Below are positions 9,589 through 18,161 of a DNA stretch of 64,000 nucleotides, in pieces. Both the position numbers and the translations under genes were made by a program. Origin of the DNA: Acidovorax sp. KKS102 (GTDB lineage Bacteria > Pseudomonadota > Gammaproteobacteria > Burkholderiales > Burkholderiaceae_C); contig NC_018708.1 of assembly GCF_000302535.1 (NCBI RefSeq), positions 2,790,001 to 2,854,000 on the forward strand. Reading direction: 5' to 3'. Position 1 is the first letter of the stretch; the number at the start of each line of letters is the position of its first letter. The notes beneath the pieces were generated by a model. That model was not told the origin of the DNA and searched no databases. It saw nothing but the letters and a program-made list of their open reading frames with translations.

Positions 9589-9793
9589 AGCCCATTGCGG
9601 GCCCTACCCTGGTGGGGTGCCGCAGGCGGATTTTCGGAAGCTCTGCACGCACGCACCATTTTTTTACCAACTGGTGGCTTTCCTCTGGCAGACTTGCCGC
9701 TGGTTTGCAGTTACACAGCCACCGATTGGCGCGCTCCTTGCTTGGTAGCAGCACACCCAACCTCCTTGTTTGCTTGTCTGAAGGAACCCCACC

Positions 9794-10804
9794 ATGACCA
9801 CTCGCCGCATCTTCACCGGACGCCTGCTCTGCACCTCCATGGCCCTCTCGGCTGCCATGGCGATGGCGCCCTCTTTGGCCTTCGCGCAGTCCAAGCTCAA
9901 GGTCGCGGCGATCTACACGGTGCCTTTTGAACAGCAATGGGTCAGCCGCATCCACAAGGCCCTCAAGGCCGCCGAAGCACGCGGCGAGATCGAATACAAG
10001 GCCAGCGAAAACGTGAGCAACGCCGACTACGAGCGCGTAATGCGCGAGTACGCCACCGGCGGCAACCAGCTCATCGTGGGCGAGGCCTTTGCGGTAGAAG
10101 CCGCCGCCCGCAAGGTGGCCAAGGACTTCCCCAAGACATCATTCCTGCTCGGCTCCTCCGGCAAACCGCAGGCGCCCAATTTCAGCGTGTTCGACAACTA
10201 CATCCAGGAGCCCGCCTACCTCAGCGGCATGGTGGCTGGCGGCATGACCAAGACCAACAAGATCGGCATGGTGGGCGGCTTCCCCATACCCGAAGTCAAC
10301 CGCCTGATGCACGCCTTCATGGCGGGCGCCAAGGAGGCCAACCCCAAGGTCGAGTTCACCATCACCTTCATCAACAGCTGGTTTGACCCGCCAAAAGCCA
10401 AGGAAGCCACCTTTGCCATGATCGACAAGGGCGCCGACGTGCTCTACGCCGAGCGCTTTGGGGTGAGCGATGCCGCCAAAGAAAAAGGCAAGCTCGCTAT
10501 CGGCAACGTGATCAACACCCAAGAGCAGTACCCCGACACCGTGGTGGCCTCGGCCCTGTGGCACATGGAGCCCAGCATCGACCGCGCACTCAAGCTGGTC
10601 AAGGAAGGCAAGTTCACCGCCGAGGACTACGGCCCGTATTCGATGATGAAGCACAAGGGCTCTGAACTCGCGCCCCTGGGCACGTTCGAGAAGAAGGTGC
10701 CTGCCGACATCGTCGCCAAGGTCAAGGCCAAGGAGGCCGACATCCTGGCCGGCAAGTTCACCGTGAAGGTGGATGACAGCCAGCCCAAATCGACGGCCAA
10801 GTGA
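9794..10804 (+). CDS. BMP-family ABC transporter substrate-binding protein
   Basis: This 336-residue exported protein has a signal peptide ending SLAFAQ and no lipobox. The body is of the basic membrane protein (BMP/PnrA) family, which binds purine nucleosides or nucleobases for ABC importers. It is the first gene of an uptake operon: a nucleosidase, a double ATPase, two permeases and cytosine deaminase follow on the same strand. GAAGGA lies upstream of the ATG. The 234-bp leader is long enough for regulation, but I do not recognise a riboswitch in it. Confidence 0.88.
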   Translation: MTTRRIFTGRLLCTSMALSAAMAMAPSLAFAQSKLKVAAIYTVPFEQQWVSRIHKALKAAEARGEIEYKASENVSNADYERVMREYATGGNQLIVGEAFAVEAAARKVAKDFPKTSFLLGSSGKPQAPNFSVFDNYIQEPAYLSGMVAGGMTKTNKIGMVGGFPIPEVNRLMHAFMAGAKEANPKVEFTITFINSWFDPPKAKEATFAMIDKGADVLYAERFGVSDAAKEKGKLAIGNVINTQEQYPDTVVASALWHMEPSIDRALKLVKEGKFTAEDYGPYSMMKHKGSELAPLGTFEKKVPADIVAKVKAKEADILAGKFTVKVDDSQPKSTAK

Positions 10805-10852
10805 GCACGGCGGGCGGCGGGCGCCCTGCCCGCTTGCCCGTTCCTTTGCGTG

Positions 10853-10885
10853 AACAGGCCACCCTCACAACGCGGTGGCCTGTTT
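10853..10885 (+). terminator. hairpin with short T tract after the binding-protein gene
   Basis: An 11-bp stem AACAGGCCACC/GGTGGCCTGTT is followed by only TTTGTT. It probably causes partial termination or protects the 3' end of the SBP mRNA, so that the binding protein is made in excess over the membrane components downstream. Confidence 0.55.
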
Positions 10886-10923
10886 GTTGGACGCCTCCGC
10901 AATGAACCGCTGACAAGGCCCTC

Positions 10924-11889
10924 ATGACCTCACTCCCCGCCGCAAAAGCCTCGCTGGCTACCCGTTGTTCACGTCTTATGGGCGCTGTGGCACTGGCCGC
11001 CATGGTCTCAGGCTGCGCTGCCCCCGCGCCCGGCAAGACGGCAGTACGGATGGACGATACGCCCCGCATCGCCGTCATCTCCGCCTTTGCGCCCGAGCTA
11101 ACCGTGCTGCTGCCCCAGGTGCAGCAACCCGCCAAGCACAGCATCAACGGCGTGGAGTTCACCACCGGCACGCTGGAGGGCAAACCTGTCGTGGTGTTCC
11201 TCTCCGGCATCAGTATGACCAACGCGGCCATGAACACCCAGCTGGTGCTGGATCGCTTCAACGTGAGCCACGTGGTCTTCAGCGGCATTGCGGGCGGCGT
11301 CAACCCCAGCCTGCACATTGGCGATGTCACGGTGCCTGCGCAGTGGGGCCAGTACATGGAATGGCTGATGGCGCGCGAAGACCAACCCGGCCAATACAGC
11401 GCCCCCGCCTGGATGAAAAGCGAGCTGACGATGCCCGCCTTCGGCATGATGCACCCGCGCCCCGTCGAAGTGCGCTCGGCCGCCCAGCCACAGCTCTCGA
11501 AAAAATTCTGGTTTGAAGCCGACCCCAAGATGTTGGCCACCGCCCGCAGCCTGCAGAACGTGGGCCTGGAGCATTGTCTGGCCGCCACCTGCCTCAAGCA
11601 GCGCCCGCAACTGGTGGTGGGCGGCAACGGCGTGTCGGGCCAGGCCTTTGTAGACAACAAGGCCTTCCGCGAATACGCCTTCAAGACTTTCGAGGCCAAC
11701 GTGCTCGACATGGAAACCGCCGCCACCGCCATGGTGGCGCACAGCAACGGCGTTCCCTACATCGCCTTCCGGTCGCTGAGCGATCTGGCGGGAGGTGGCG
11801 AGGGCGAGAACGAAATGGGCACCTTCATGGGCCTGGCAGCCGCCAACTCGGCCAAGGTGTTGCGTGCGTTTTTAGCGGCCTGGAAATAG
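10924..11889 (+). CDS. exported lipoprotein nucleosidase of the MTAN/nucleoside phosphorylase superfamily
   Basis: This 321-residue protein has a lipoprotein signal with lipobox VSGC (Cys31), so it should act at the periplasmic face of a membrane. The body matches the 5'-methylthioadenosine/S-adenosylhomocysteine nucleosidase fold. The expected catalytic residues are visible: a Glu in SAFAPEL near the start of the domain, the Glu of LDMETAA and the Asp of RSLSDLA. The domain is longer than cytosolic MTAN. Its stop codon directly abuts the ATG of the ABC ATPase gene, so it belongs to the transporter operon. An inferred role is cleavage of nucleosides to free bases before import. Confidence 0.8.
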   Translation: MTSLPAAKASLATRCSRLMGAVALAAMVSGCAAPAPGKTAVRMDDTPRIAVISAFAPELTVLLPQVQQPAKHSINGVEFTTGTLEGKPVVVFLSGISMTNAAMNTQLVLDRFNVSHVVFSGIAGGVNPSLHIGDVTVPAQWGQYMEWLMAREDQPGQYSAPAWMKSELTMPAFGMMHPRPVEVRSAAQPQLSKKFWFEADPKMLATARSLQNVGLEHCLAATCLKQRPQLVVGGNGVSGQAFVDNKAFREYAFKTFEANVLDMETAATAMVAHSNGVPYIAFRSLSDLAGGGEGENEMGTFMGLAAANSAKVLRAFLAAWK

Positions 11890-13446
11890 ATGGACTCCCC
11901 CACCGACCCTGTCCTGCGCCTTTCGGGCATCACCAAGCGCTTCGGCAAGCTCGTCGCCAACGACGCCATCAGCCTGACCTTGGCACGCGGCGAAGTGCTG
12001 GCCCTGCTGGGCGAAAACGGAGCGGGCAAGTCCACGCTGATGTCCATCTTGTTCGGGCACTACGTGGCGGATGAAGGCAGCATAGAAGTCTTTGGCCAGC
12101 CCCTGGCGCCCGGCCAGCCGCGCGCGGCGCTGTCGGCGGGCATTGGCATGGTGCACCAGCACTTCACGCTGGCCGACAACCTCACGGTGCTGGACAACGT
12201 GCTACTGGGCACCGAGCCGCTGTGGCAGCCCTTCTCGCGCCGCAGCGAGGCGCGCACCAAGCTGCTGGCGGTGTCGCAGCAATTTGGTCTGCCCGTCAGC
12301 CCCGATGCGAAGGTCGGCAGCCTCTCGGTGGGCGAACGCCAGCGCGTCGAAATTTTGAAAGCCCTCTATCGCGGCGCCCGCATCCTCATCCTGGACGAAC
12401 CCACCGCCGTGCTCACCCCGCAGGAGAGCGAGGCGCTGTTCGACACTCTGGCGCAGATGGTGGCGCAGGGCCTGTCCATCATCTTCATCAGCCACAAGCT
12501 GGGCGAGGTGCTGCGCGTGTCGCACCGCGTGGCCGTACTGCGCCAGGGCAAGCTGGTGGCCGAGGCACCTGCGCAGGGCACCACGCAAGGGCAGCTGGCG
12601 CAATGGATGGTGGGCCATGCGATCGAGGCGGCCGAGCGCCGCCCCGCCAAGAATGTGGGCGATCCCATCTGCACCCTGACCAACGTCAGCACCGCACCCG
12701 CTGGGCGCGACCGGCTGAACGATGTCTCCCTCACCCTGCGCGCCGGCGAGATCGTCGCCATTGCAGGCGTCAGCGGCAACGGCCAGATGGCGCTGGCCGA
12801 TGTGCTGTGCGGCGTGCGCAACGCCACCACCGGCCAGGTCACGCTACGCGGCGCGGCGCTGCAAGCCGGGCCCGCATGGCTGGTCAGCCAGGGCGTGGCC
12901 CGCATCCCCGAAGACCGCCACGCCGTGGGCGTGGTGGGTGACCTGCCGGTGTGGGAGAACGCGGTTTCAGAGCGCCTGCGCGGCCCCTGGTTTGCGCACG
13001 CGTGGTTCCGTGCCTTCTGGGTCAAGCGCCGAGCCGCACGTCAGCATGCGCAGCGCGTGGCCGAGACCTTTGACGTGCGTGGCGGCGGGCCCGATGCGCC
13101 TGCGCGGTCGCTGTCGGGCGGCAACATGCAAAAGCTCATTCTGGGCCGGGCGCTGATGCCGCCCAAGGACGCGGCGGGCAACTCGGCCCCCGCCCCCCAA
13201 CTCATCGTCGCGCACCAACCCACCTGGGGGCTGGACATTGGCGCGGTGATGTTTGTGCAGCAGCAACTCATCACAGCCCGTGACAACGGCGCCGCCGTAC
13301 TGCTGATCTCCGACGACCTTGACGAGGTTCTGGCGCTGGGTGACCGCGTGGCGGTGATGCATGACGGGCATCTGAGCGCGGGGCGACGCGCTGAAGACTG
13401 GACAAGAGAAGCGATTGGTCTTGCCATGGCAGGCGCAGTTTCATGA
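11890..13446 (+). CDS. ABC transporter ATPase with two nucleotide-binding domains (nucleobase/nucleoside importer)
   Basis: This 518-residue protein has tandem ABC domains, as in RbsA, YufO and other BMP-linked importers. The first has Walker A GENGAGKST (41-49), signature LSVGERQRV and Walker B LILDEPTAVL. The second has a degenerate P-loop GVSGNGQMAL and the LSGGNMQK signature, with VAHQPTWGLD in place of a usual Walker B. This asymmetry is normal in the family. The start immediately follows the nucleosidase stop. Its own TGA overlaps the ATG of the next gene (ATGA), but that next gene is an unrelated low-G+C insert rather than the permease. Confidence 0.92.
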   Translation: MDSPTDPVLRLSGITKRFGKLVANDAISLTLARGEVLALLGENGAGKSTLMSILFGHYVADEGSIEVFGQPLAPGQPRAALSAGIGMVHQHFTLADNLTVLDNVLLGTEPLWQPFSRRSEARTKLLAVSQQFGLPVSPDAKVGSLSVGERQRVEILKALYRGARILILDEPTAVLTPQESEALFDTLAQMVAQGLSIIFISHKLGEVLRVSHRVAVLRQGKLVAEAPAQGTTQGQLAQWMVGHAIEAAERRPAKNVGDPICTLTNVSTAPAGRDRLNDVSLTLRAGEIVAIAGVSGNGQMALADVLCGVRNATTGQVTLRGAALQAGPAWLVSQGVARIPEDRHAVGVVGDLPVWENAVSERLRGPWFAHAWFRAFWVKRRAARQHAQRVAETFDVRGGGPDAPARSLSGGNMQKLILGRALMPPKDAAGNSAPAPQLIVAHQPTWGLDIGAVMFVQQQLITARDNGAAVLLISDDLDEVLALGDRVAVMHDGHLSAGRRAEDWTREAIGLAMAGAVS

Positions 13447-14213
13447 CAACTAATACCGACGATATCCCCACATTTGCCCTGAAGCGCGAACTTCTACGTG
13501 TCTTTAACACTGCACGCGCAGAAGATGTTTCATCTAGCGTGATGTCTATCGTCAACCGACTCCAATACGCAGGACTTCACTTGAAAGAAGTGAAGAGGCA
13601 TGCCAAGGTTGCAGTTGAGACAGGACTCATGTTTAGCGATGAGGATAGCGAGCCGATGAGTGATGAAGATGAGGACGCACGCCTTCAGCAGTTTCATCGC
13701 TCTATGTTCCATCTAGGCAAACACGTCATAGAGTGCGTTCAGCACTTGCACGCAATAGCGGACACGATGGCCTACGCGCTGTATCACCTTGTAGACCTAA
13801 CGCAGCACCTGAAATCGTCTGATGTGTACAGCCACAAGTTACTGAAGTACCCAGAGCAACTTGGTGCGTTTGAGACTTCACTAAAAACTCTGGTGGACTG
13901 TGAACGCTTTGGTTACTTGAGAGACTTCAACAACCAGGCAAAACACAAAGGACTTCCCAGACCAAAACTCTTGAACTCAAGCGAAGAGCGTGATCCTATT
14001 CATCGCCTTTTCTTCGGACCAATTGCACAAAAACATGAAGCGGCGCACCGCCAAGGAGTTCGATACATCCATCCAAACATTCCAATCGTCTCGTTCTTGA
14101 ACGACGAGATCAAACGGATGGCTGAAGTCCATAACGAATTTGTGACCAAGTTAATGGCGCACGTTTTGTCTCTTCCATCTAGAGTGACCGTGCGCGAGCA
14201 GAGTGCACCATGA
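13443..14213 (+). CDS. unknown low-G+C protein inserted inside the transporter operon
   Basis: This is a 256-residue protein that I do not recognise. Its base composition is sharply lower in G+C than its surroundings (28 of 60 bases in the row 13501-13560, against roughly two thirds nearby), and its codon use is unlike its neighbours. It sits between the ATPase and the first permease. Its ATG overlaps the ATPase stop (ATGA), and its own TGA overlaps the permease ATG (ATGA). The protein looks soluble, helical and charged, with an acidic stretch near 66-80. A segment around Arg160-His168 (RDFNNQAKH) faintly recalls the N-x-x-K-H motifs of HEPN-like helical proteins; this is only a suggestion. 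It was probably acquired horizontally. Confidence 0.75.
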   Translation: MTTNTDDIPTFALKRELLRVFNTARAEDVSSSVMSIVNRLQYAGLHLKEVKRHAKVAVETGLMFSDEDSEPMSDEDEDARLQQFHRSMFHLGKHVIECVQHLHAIADTMAYALYHLVDLTQHLKSSDVYSHKLLKYPEQLGAFETSLKTLVDCERFGYLRDFNNQAKHKGLPRPKLLNSSEERDPIHRLFFGPIAQKHEAAHRQGVRYIHPNIPIVSFLNDEIKRMAEVHNEFVTKLMAHVLSLPSRVTVREQSAP

Positions 14214-15271
14214 GACTCGAAAAACGCAACCACACTTCCCCCGCCGCCTACGTGCTGGCACCAGTGGGTGCCGTGGTGTTCACATTGCTCATCAGCGCCC
14301 TGCTGGTGCTGTGGGCCGGCGCGCCCGTGCGGCAGACCTACGCGCTACTGCTGCAAGGCGCCTTTGGCTCGGTATTTGCGCTGACCGAAACCCTCACCCG
14401 CGCAACGCCGCTGATCCTCACTGGGCTGGCGGCGGCCGTGGCCTTCCGGGCGCGGCTATTCAACATCGGGGCCGAGGGGCAGCTTTATGCCGGAGCGCTG
14501 GCCGCTGTGGCCGTGGGCGGCATGCATGGGGGCACGGGGTTGGAATGGTCGCCGTATGTGCTCTTTCCGCTGATGATGCTTGCGGCCGCGCTGGCGGGCG
14601 CGGCGCTGCTGCTGGGCCCGGCGCTGATGAAGGCGCGGCTGGGGGTGGACGAGGTCGTTACCACGCTGCTGCTCAACTTCATCATGCTGCTGCTGGTGTC
14701 GGCGCTGCTGGACGGGCCGATGAAAGACCCGCTCTCCATGGGCTGGCCGCAGAGTGTGGCGCTGCAGGGCGATCTGGAACTCTCCAAGCTGGTGCCGCAG
14801 ACGCGGCTGCACACGGGGCTGCTGTGGGCCGTGTCGCTGGCGGTGATGCTGTGGGCGCTGCTGGCGCGCACGGTGCCGGGGTTTGACATTCGCGCCGCCG
14901 GGGCCAATGCACGCGCAGCCGCCTTTGCGGGCGTGCCGATTACCCGCACCGTGGTGCTGGTCGCGCTGCTGTCCGGTGGACTGGCCGGGCTGGCGGGTGC
15001 CATTGAGGTGGCGGGCCGCACCAGCTATGTGACGCTGGACATGTCGCCCGGCTACGGCTACAGCGGCATCGTAATCGCCATGCTGGCCGGGCTGCATCCG
15101 CTGGGCGTGATTGCGGCGGGCACCTTTGTAGCGGGCGTGCTGGTGGGGGCCGACAGCATGAGCCGCGCGGTGGGCGTGCCGACCTACATTGCGGATGTGA
15201 TCGTGGCGACGTCGTTGATTGCGGTGCTGGTGGCGGGCTTGCTCACCCAATACCGCGTGCGGTGGAAGTGA
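14210..15271 (+). CDS. ABC transporter permease (BPD_transp_2), first subunit
   Basis: This 353-residue integral membrane protein is of the type found with BMP-family receptors (YufP/NupP-like). Its many hydrophobic helices and the conserved segment FNIGAEGQLYAGAL near residue 84 identify the family. It pairs with the second permease at 15386 to form the channel. It starts at an ATGA overlap with the inserted low-G+C gene; the ancestral junction was probably with the ATPase. A 114-bp gap holding a dispersed repeat separates it from its partner. Confidence 0.9.
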   Translation: MRLEKRNHTSPAAYVLAPVGAVVFTLLISALLVLWAGAPVRQTYALLLQGAFGSVFALTETLTRATPLILTGLAAAVAFRARLFNIGAEGQLYAGALAAVAVGGMHGGTGLEWSPYVLFPLMMLAAALAGAALLLGPALMKARLGVDEVVTTLLLNFIMLLLVSALLDGPMKDPLSMGWPQSVALQGDLELSKLVPQTRLHTGLLWAVSLAVMLWALLARTVPGFDIRAAGANARAAAFAGVPITRTVVLVALLSGGLAGLAGAIEVAGRTSYVTLDMSPGYGYSGIVIAMLAGLHPLGVIAAGTFVAGVLVGADSMSRAVGVPTYIADVIVATSLIAVLVAGLLTQYRVRWK

Positions 15272-15311
15272 TGCAGCCATGACAAGCCGTGCAAACCACA
15301 ATTTCAAACCA

Positions 15312-15358
15312 AATCGGCCTGTAGCGCTAGTGAATCATGCGCTAGCAGCTATCGAAAC
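15312..15358 (-). repeat. dispersed 45-60 bp repeat, copy 3 (between two permease genes)
   Basis: The copy reads GGCCTGTAGCGCTAG, a loop, then GCGCTAGCAGCTATCG. TAGCGC and GCGCTA can pair as a hairpin in the mRNA. It splits an otherwise compact operon. Confidence 0.75.
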
Positions 15359-15385
15359 AGAAGCAAAATTCCACGGAGCAGCCGC

Positions 15386-16309
15386 ATGACCGAACTGCTC
15401 GACATCCTCGCCAACCCCGCGTTCTGGATTGCCACCCTGCGCGTGGCCACCCCGCTCATCCTGGGCACATTGGGCGTGCTGCTGTGCGAGCGCGCCGGGG
15501 TGCTGAACCTGGGCATTGAAGGGATCATGGTGGCCGGGGCCTTCACCGGCTGGCTTACGGTGTATGCGGGCCATGGGCTGTGGACCGGGGTGCTGGTAGC
15601 GGCGCTCACGGGTGCTGTGTTTGGCCTGCTGCACGCCTGGCTCACCGTGGGGCTGGCGCTGTCACAGCACGTGTCCGGCCTGGGCATCACGCTGCTTGCT
15701 ACGGCGCTGAGCTACTACGGCTATCGCGTGAGCTTCCCCAAGGTAAACACACCGCCCACCATCGAGCCCTTTGCGCCCATGGAGTGGCTGGGCGCTCCCA
15801 TCCTGTCGGCGCAAACGCCGCTCACTCTGCTGGCGTTGCTGCTGGTGCCCCTACTGGCCTGGGTGCTGATGCGCACACCGCTGGGCCTAGCCGTGCGCAT
15901 GGTGGGCGAGAACCCGCAGGCGGCCGAGGGCCAGGGCATCTCGGTGGCGGCCACGCGCACGGGCTCCATCGTTGCGGGGTCGGCGCTGATGGGCGTGGCG
16001 GGGTCGTTCCTCACGCTGTCGGCGTTCAACGCCTTTTTCTTCAACATGATCAATGGTCGGGGCTGGATCTGCGTGGCCCTGGTGGTGTTTGCATCGTGGC
16101 GGCCCGGTAAGGCGCTGCTGGGTGCGTTGCTGTTTGCCTTTTTTGACGCGCTGCAACTGCGCCTGCAGCAGGCGGGTGATGCGTGGCTGCCGTACCAGGT
16201 GTATTTGATGCTGCCCTACCTGCTGTCCATCCTGGCGCTGGTATTGGTGGCGCGCAAGGCGGCTTATCCGCAGGCGTTGATGAAGCCTTACCGCAAGGGG
16301 GAGCGTTGA
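15386..16309 (+). CDS. ABC transporter permease (BPD_transp_2), second subunit
   Basis: This 307-residue membrane protein is the partner permease of the BMP-linked importer (YufQ/NupQ-like). The segment ERAGVLNLGIEGIMVAGA near residue 36 corresponds to the family signature, and the rest is a run of hydrophobic helices. ACGGAG precedes the ATG at a suitable distance. The 3' end overlaps the convergent VOC gene by 22 bp. Confidence 0.9.
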   Translation: MTELLDILANPAFWIATLRVATPLILGTLGVLLCERAGVLNLGIEGIMVAGAFTGWLTVYAGHGLWTGVLVAALTGAVFGLLHAWLTVGLALSQHVSGLGITLLATALSYYGYRVSFPKVNTPPTIEPFAPMEWLGAPILSAQTPLTLLALLLVPLLAWVLMRTPLGLAVRMVGENPQAAEGQGISVAATRTGSIVAGSALMGVAGSFLTLSAFNAFFFNMINGRGWICVALVVFASWRPGKALLGALLFAFFDALQLRLQQAGDAWLPYQVYLMLPYLLSILALVLVARKAAYPQALMKPYRKGER

Positions 16310-16656
16310 TCGGACCACAGCGCAAACTCGTTGCCGCTGGGCTCGGTGAAATGAAAGCGCCGCCCTCCCGGAAATTCGAACACCGGCTTGACCACATGGC
16401 CACCCGCCTGCTCAACCTTTGCCAACGTGGCTTCGAGGTCTGCGCTGTAGAACACCAGCAAGGCGCCGCCAGTAGCTGGGGTAGAGCACAGGCTGGCCTG
16501 AAAGAATCCACCGTCCAGCCCCTGGCCCGTGAAGGCCGTGTACTCCGGGCCGTAGTCCACAAAGGCCCATGCAAAGGCCTTTTCAAAGAACGACTTCGTG
16601 GCGGGCAAGTCGCGCGCGGCAAATTCGACGTAGTTCAGCTTTTCATGTTCGTTCAT
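16288..16656 (-). CDS. VOC (glyoxalase/bleomycin-resistance) family protein
   Basis: This 122-residue single-domain protein shows the vicinal-oxygen-chelate pattern: N-terminal LNYVEFAARDLPATKSFFEK, central GGALLVFYSADLEATLAKVE and C-terminal FHFTEPSGNEFALWS. Such proteins are lyases, dioxygenases or binding proteins, often metal-dependent, and the substrate cannot be told here. It lies on the opposite strand between the second permease and codA and overlaps the end of the permease gene. Confidence 0.85.
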   Translation of the reverse strand: MNEHEKLNYVEFAARDLPATKSFFEKAFAWAFVDYGPEYTAFTGQGLDGGFFQASLCSTPATGGALLVFYSADLEATLAKVEQAGGHVVKPVFEFPGGRRFHFTEPSGNEFALWSDQRSPLR

Positions 16657-16727
16657 CGGATGACCCTTTGTTCTTTAGACCCCGCAGTGTGCCTGCACGC
16701 CCAGACGAATCTCTAAACTCTCCCACC

Positions 16728-18011
16728 ATGCTCGATCTGCTCATCACCCACGCCACCCTGCCCGACGGCCGCCAGAACATGTCCATCGCCGTGCAAGGCG
16801 GCCGCATCACCGAAGTGACCGAAGGCCTGCAAGCCCCTGCGCATGAAACGGTAGATGCGGGTGGCCTGCTGGTCAGCCCGCCGTTTGTGGACGCGCATTT
16901 CCACATGGATTCGACCCTGAGCTACGGCCAGCCGCGCGTGAACGAGAGCGGCACGCTGCTCGAAGGCATTGCGCTGTGGGGCGAACTCAAGCCCACGCTG
17001 ACCCACGACGCCATCGTGCAACGCGCGCTGCAGTACTGCGACATGGCCGTGGCGCGCGGGCTGCTGGCCATCCGCAGCCATGTGGACACCAGCCACCCTA
17101 GCCTGCTGCCGGTACAGGCGCTGCTGGATGTAAAACAGCGCGTGGCGCCGTACCTGGATTTGCAACTGGTGGCTTTTCCGCAGGACGGTGTGCTGCGTGC
17201 GCCGGGCGGGTTCGACAACCTGAAGCGTGCGCTGGACATGGGCGTGGACGTGGTGGGTGGCATCCCCCACTTCGAGCGCACCATGGCCCAGGGGGCCGAG
17301 AGCGTGAAAATCCTCTGCGAACTGGCCGCCGAGCGCGGCAAACGCGTGGACATGCACTGCGACGAGAGCGATGACCCGCACTCGCGCCACGTGGAAACCC
17401 TGGCGTACGAAACCCAGCGCCTGGGCCTGCAGGGCCGCGTGACGGGCTCGCACCTCACCTCCATGCACAGCATGGACAACTACTACGTGAGCAAGCTGAT
17501 GGCGCTGATGGCCGAGGCCGACCTGGGCGTGGTGGCCAACCCGCTCATCAACATCACGCTGCAAGGCCGCCACGACACCTACCCCAAGCGCCGGGGCATG
17601 ACCCGTGTGCCCGAGCTGATGGCCGCAGGCCTGACGGTGGCGTTTGGCCATGACTGTGTGCTGGACCCGTGGTACAGCGGCGGCAGCGCCGACATGCTGG
17701 AGGCCGCGCACATGGGCCTGCATGTGGGGCAGATGACCAGCCAGGCCGCGATGCGGCAGTGTTTTGATGCGGTGACGGTGAACCCGGCACGCCTGCTGGG
17801 CCTGGAGGGCTATGGCATTGCGCCCGGCTGCCATGCAGACTTCGTGCTGCTGCACGCACGCACCCCCGTCGAGGCCATCCGCCTGCGCGCTGCGCGGCTG
17901 GGGGTGTGGAGGCGCGGCCAGCGGGTGGCGAGCAGCCCAGCGCCGGTGGCACAGTTGCGCCTGCCAGGGCGGCCAAGCAGTACAAATTTCATTTCAACGG
18001 GCAGCTCTTGA
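16728..18011 (+). CDS. codA: cytosine deaminase-type amidohydrolase
   Basis: This 427-residue enzyme matches the CodA family, which deaminates cytosine to uracil. Metal and catalytic motifs are in order: HFHMD (His57, His59), HCDESDDP near 210, TGSHLTSMHS near 244, DTYPKRRGMTRV and GHDCVLDPWYSGGSADMLE near 308. The PKRRG segment and the Asp of GHD match E. coli CodA. The ATG at 16728 is chosen; the open frame upstream to 16569 overlaps the VOC gene antisense and is not family-like. With upp at 8865 and the BMP importer, it completes a route from imported cytosine to UMP. Isocytosine or other ring deaminase activity is possible. Confidence 0.88.
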   Translation: MLDLLITHATLPDGRQNMSIAVQGGRITEVTEGLQAPAHETVDAGGLLVSPPFVDAHFHMDSTLSYGQPRVNESGTLLEGIALWGELKPTLTHDAIVQRALQYCDMAVARGLLAIRSHVDTSHPSLLPVQALLDVKQRVAPYLDLQLVAFPQDGVLRAPGGFDNLKRALDMGVDVVGGIPHFERTMAQGAESVKILCELAAERGKRVDMHCDESDDPHSRHVETLAYETQRLGLQGRVTGSHLTSMHSMDNYYVSKLMALMAEADLGVVANPLINITLQGRHDTYPKRRGMTRVPELMAAGLTVAFGHDCVLDPWYSGGSADMLEAAHMGLHVGQMTSQAAMRQCFDAVTVNPARLLGLEGYGIAPGCHADFVLLHARTPVEAIRLRAARLGVWRRGQRVASSPAPVAQLRLPGRPSSTNFISTGSS

Positions 18012-18161
18012 GGTCTGTCGCAGTTCGCATGCCTCGACGCCGAACGCCACGACCTCGGGTGACCCTGCGTGCCAGACGACTACCATCGGGACACTCCCGC
18101 GGGGAATGATCATCTCGTGCTGCACCACCTCCAGCGCCTTAACCCCTTGGTCGCTTTCGCC

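Noticed and set aside
9560..9793. A known purine or guanidine riboswitch in the leader of the uptake operon
   Set aside because: I could not match the conserved bases of any class that I remember; it is left as an open question.
13443..14213. Remnant of a prophage or an insertion sequence
   Set aside because: The gene is single, with no integrase, transposase, inverted repeats or target duplication beyond the ATGA overlaps.
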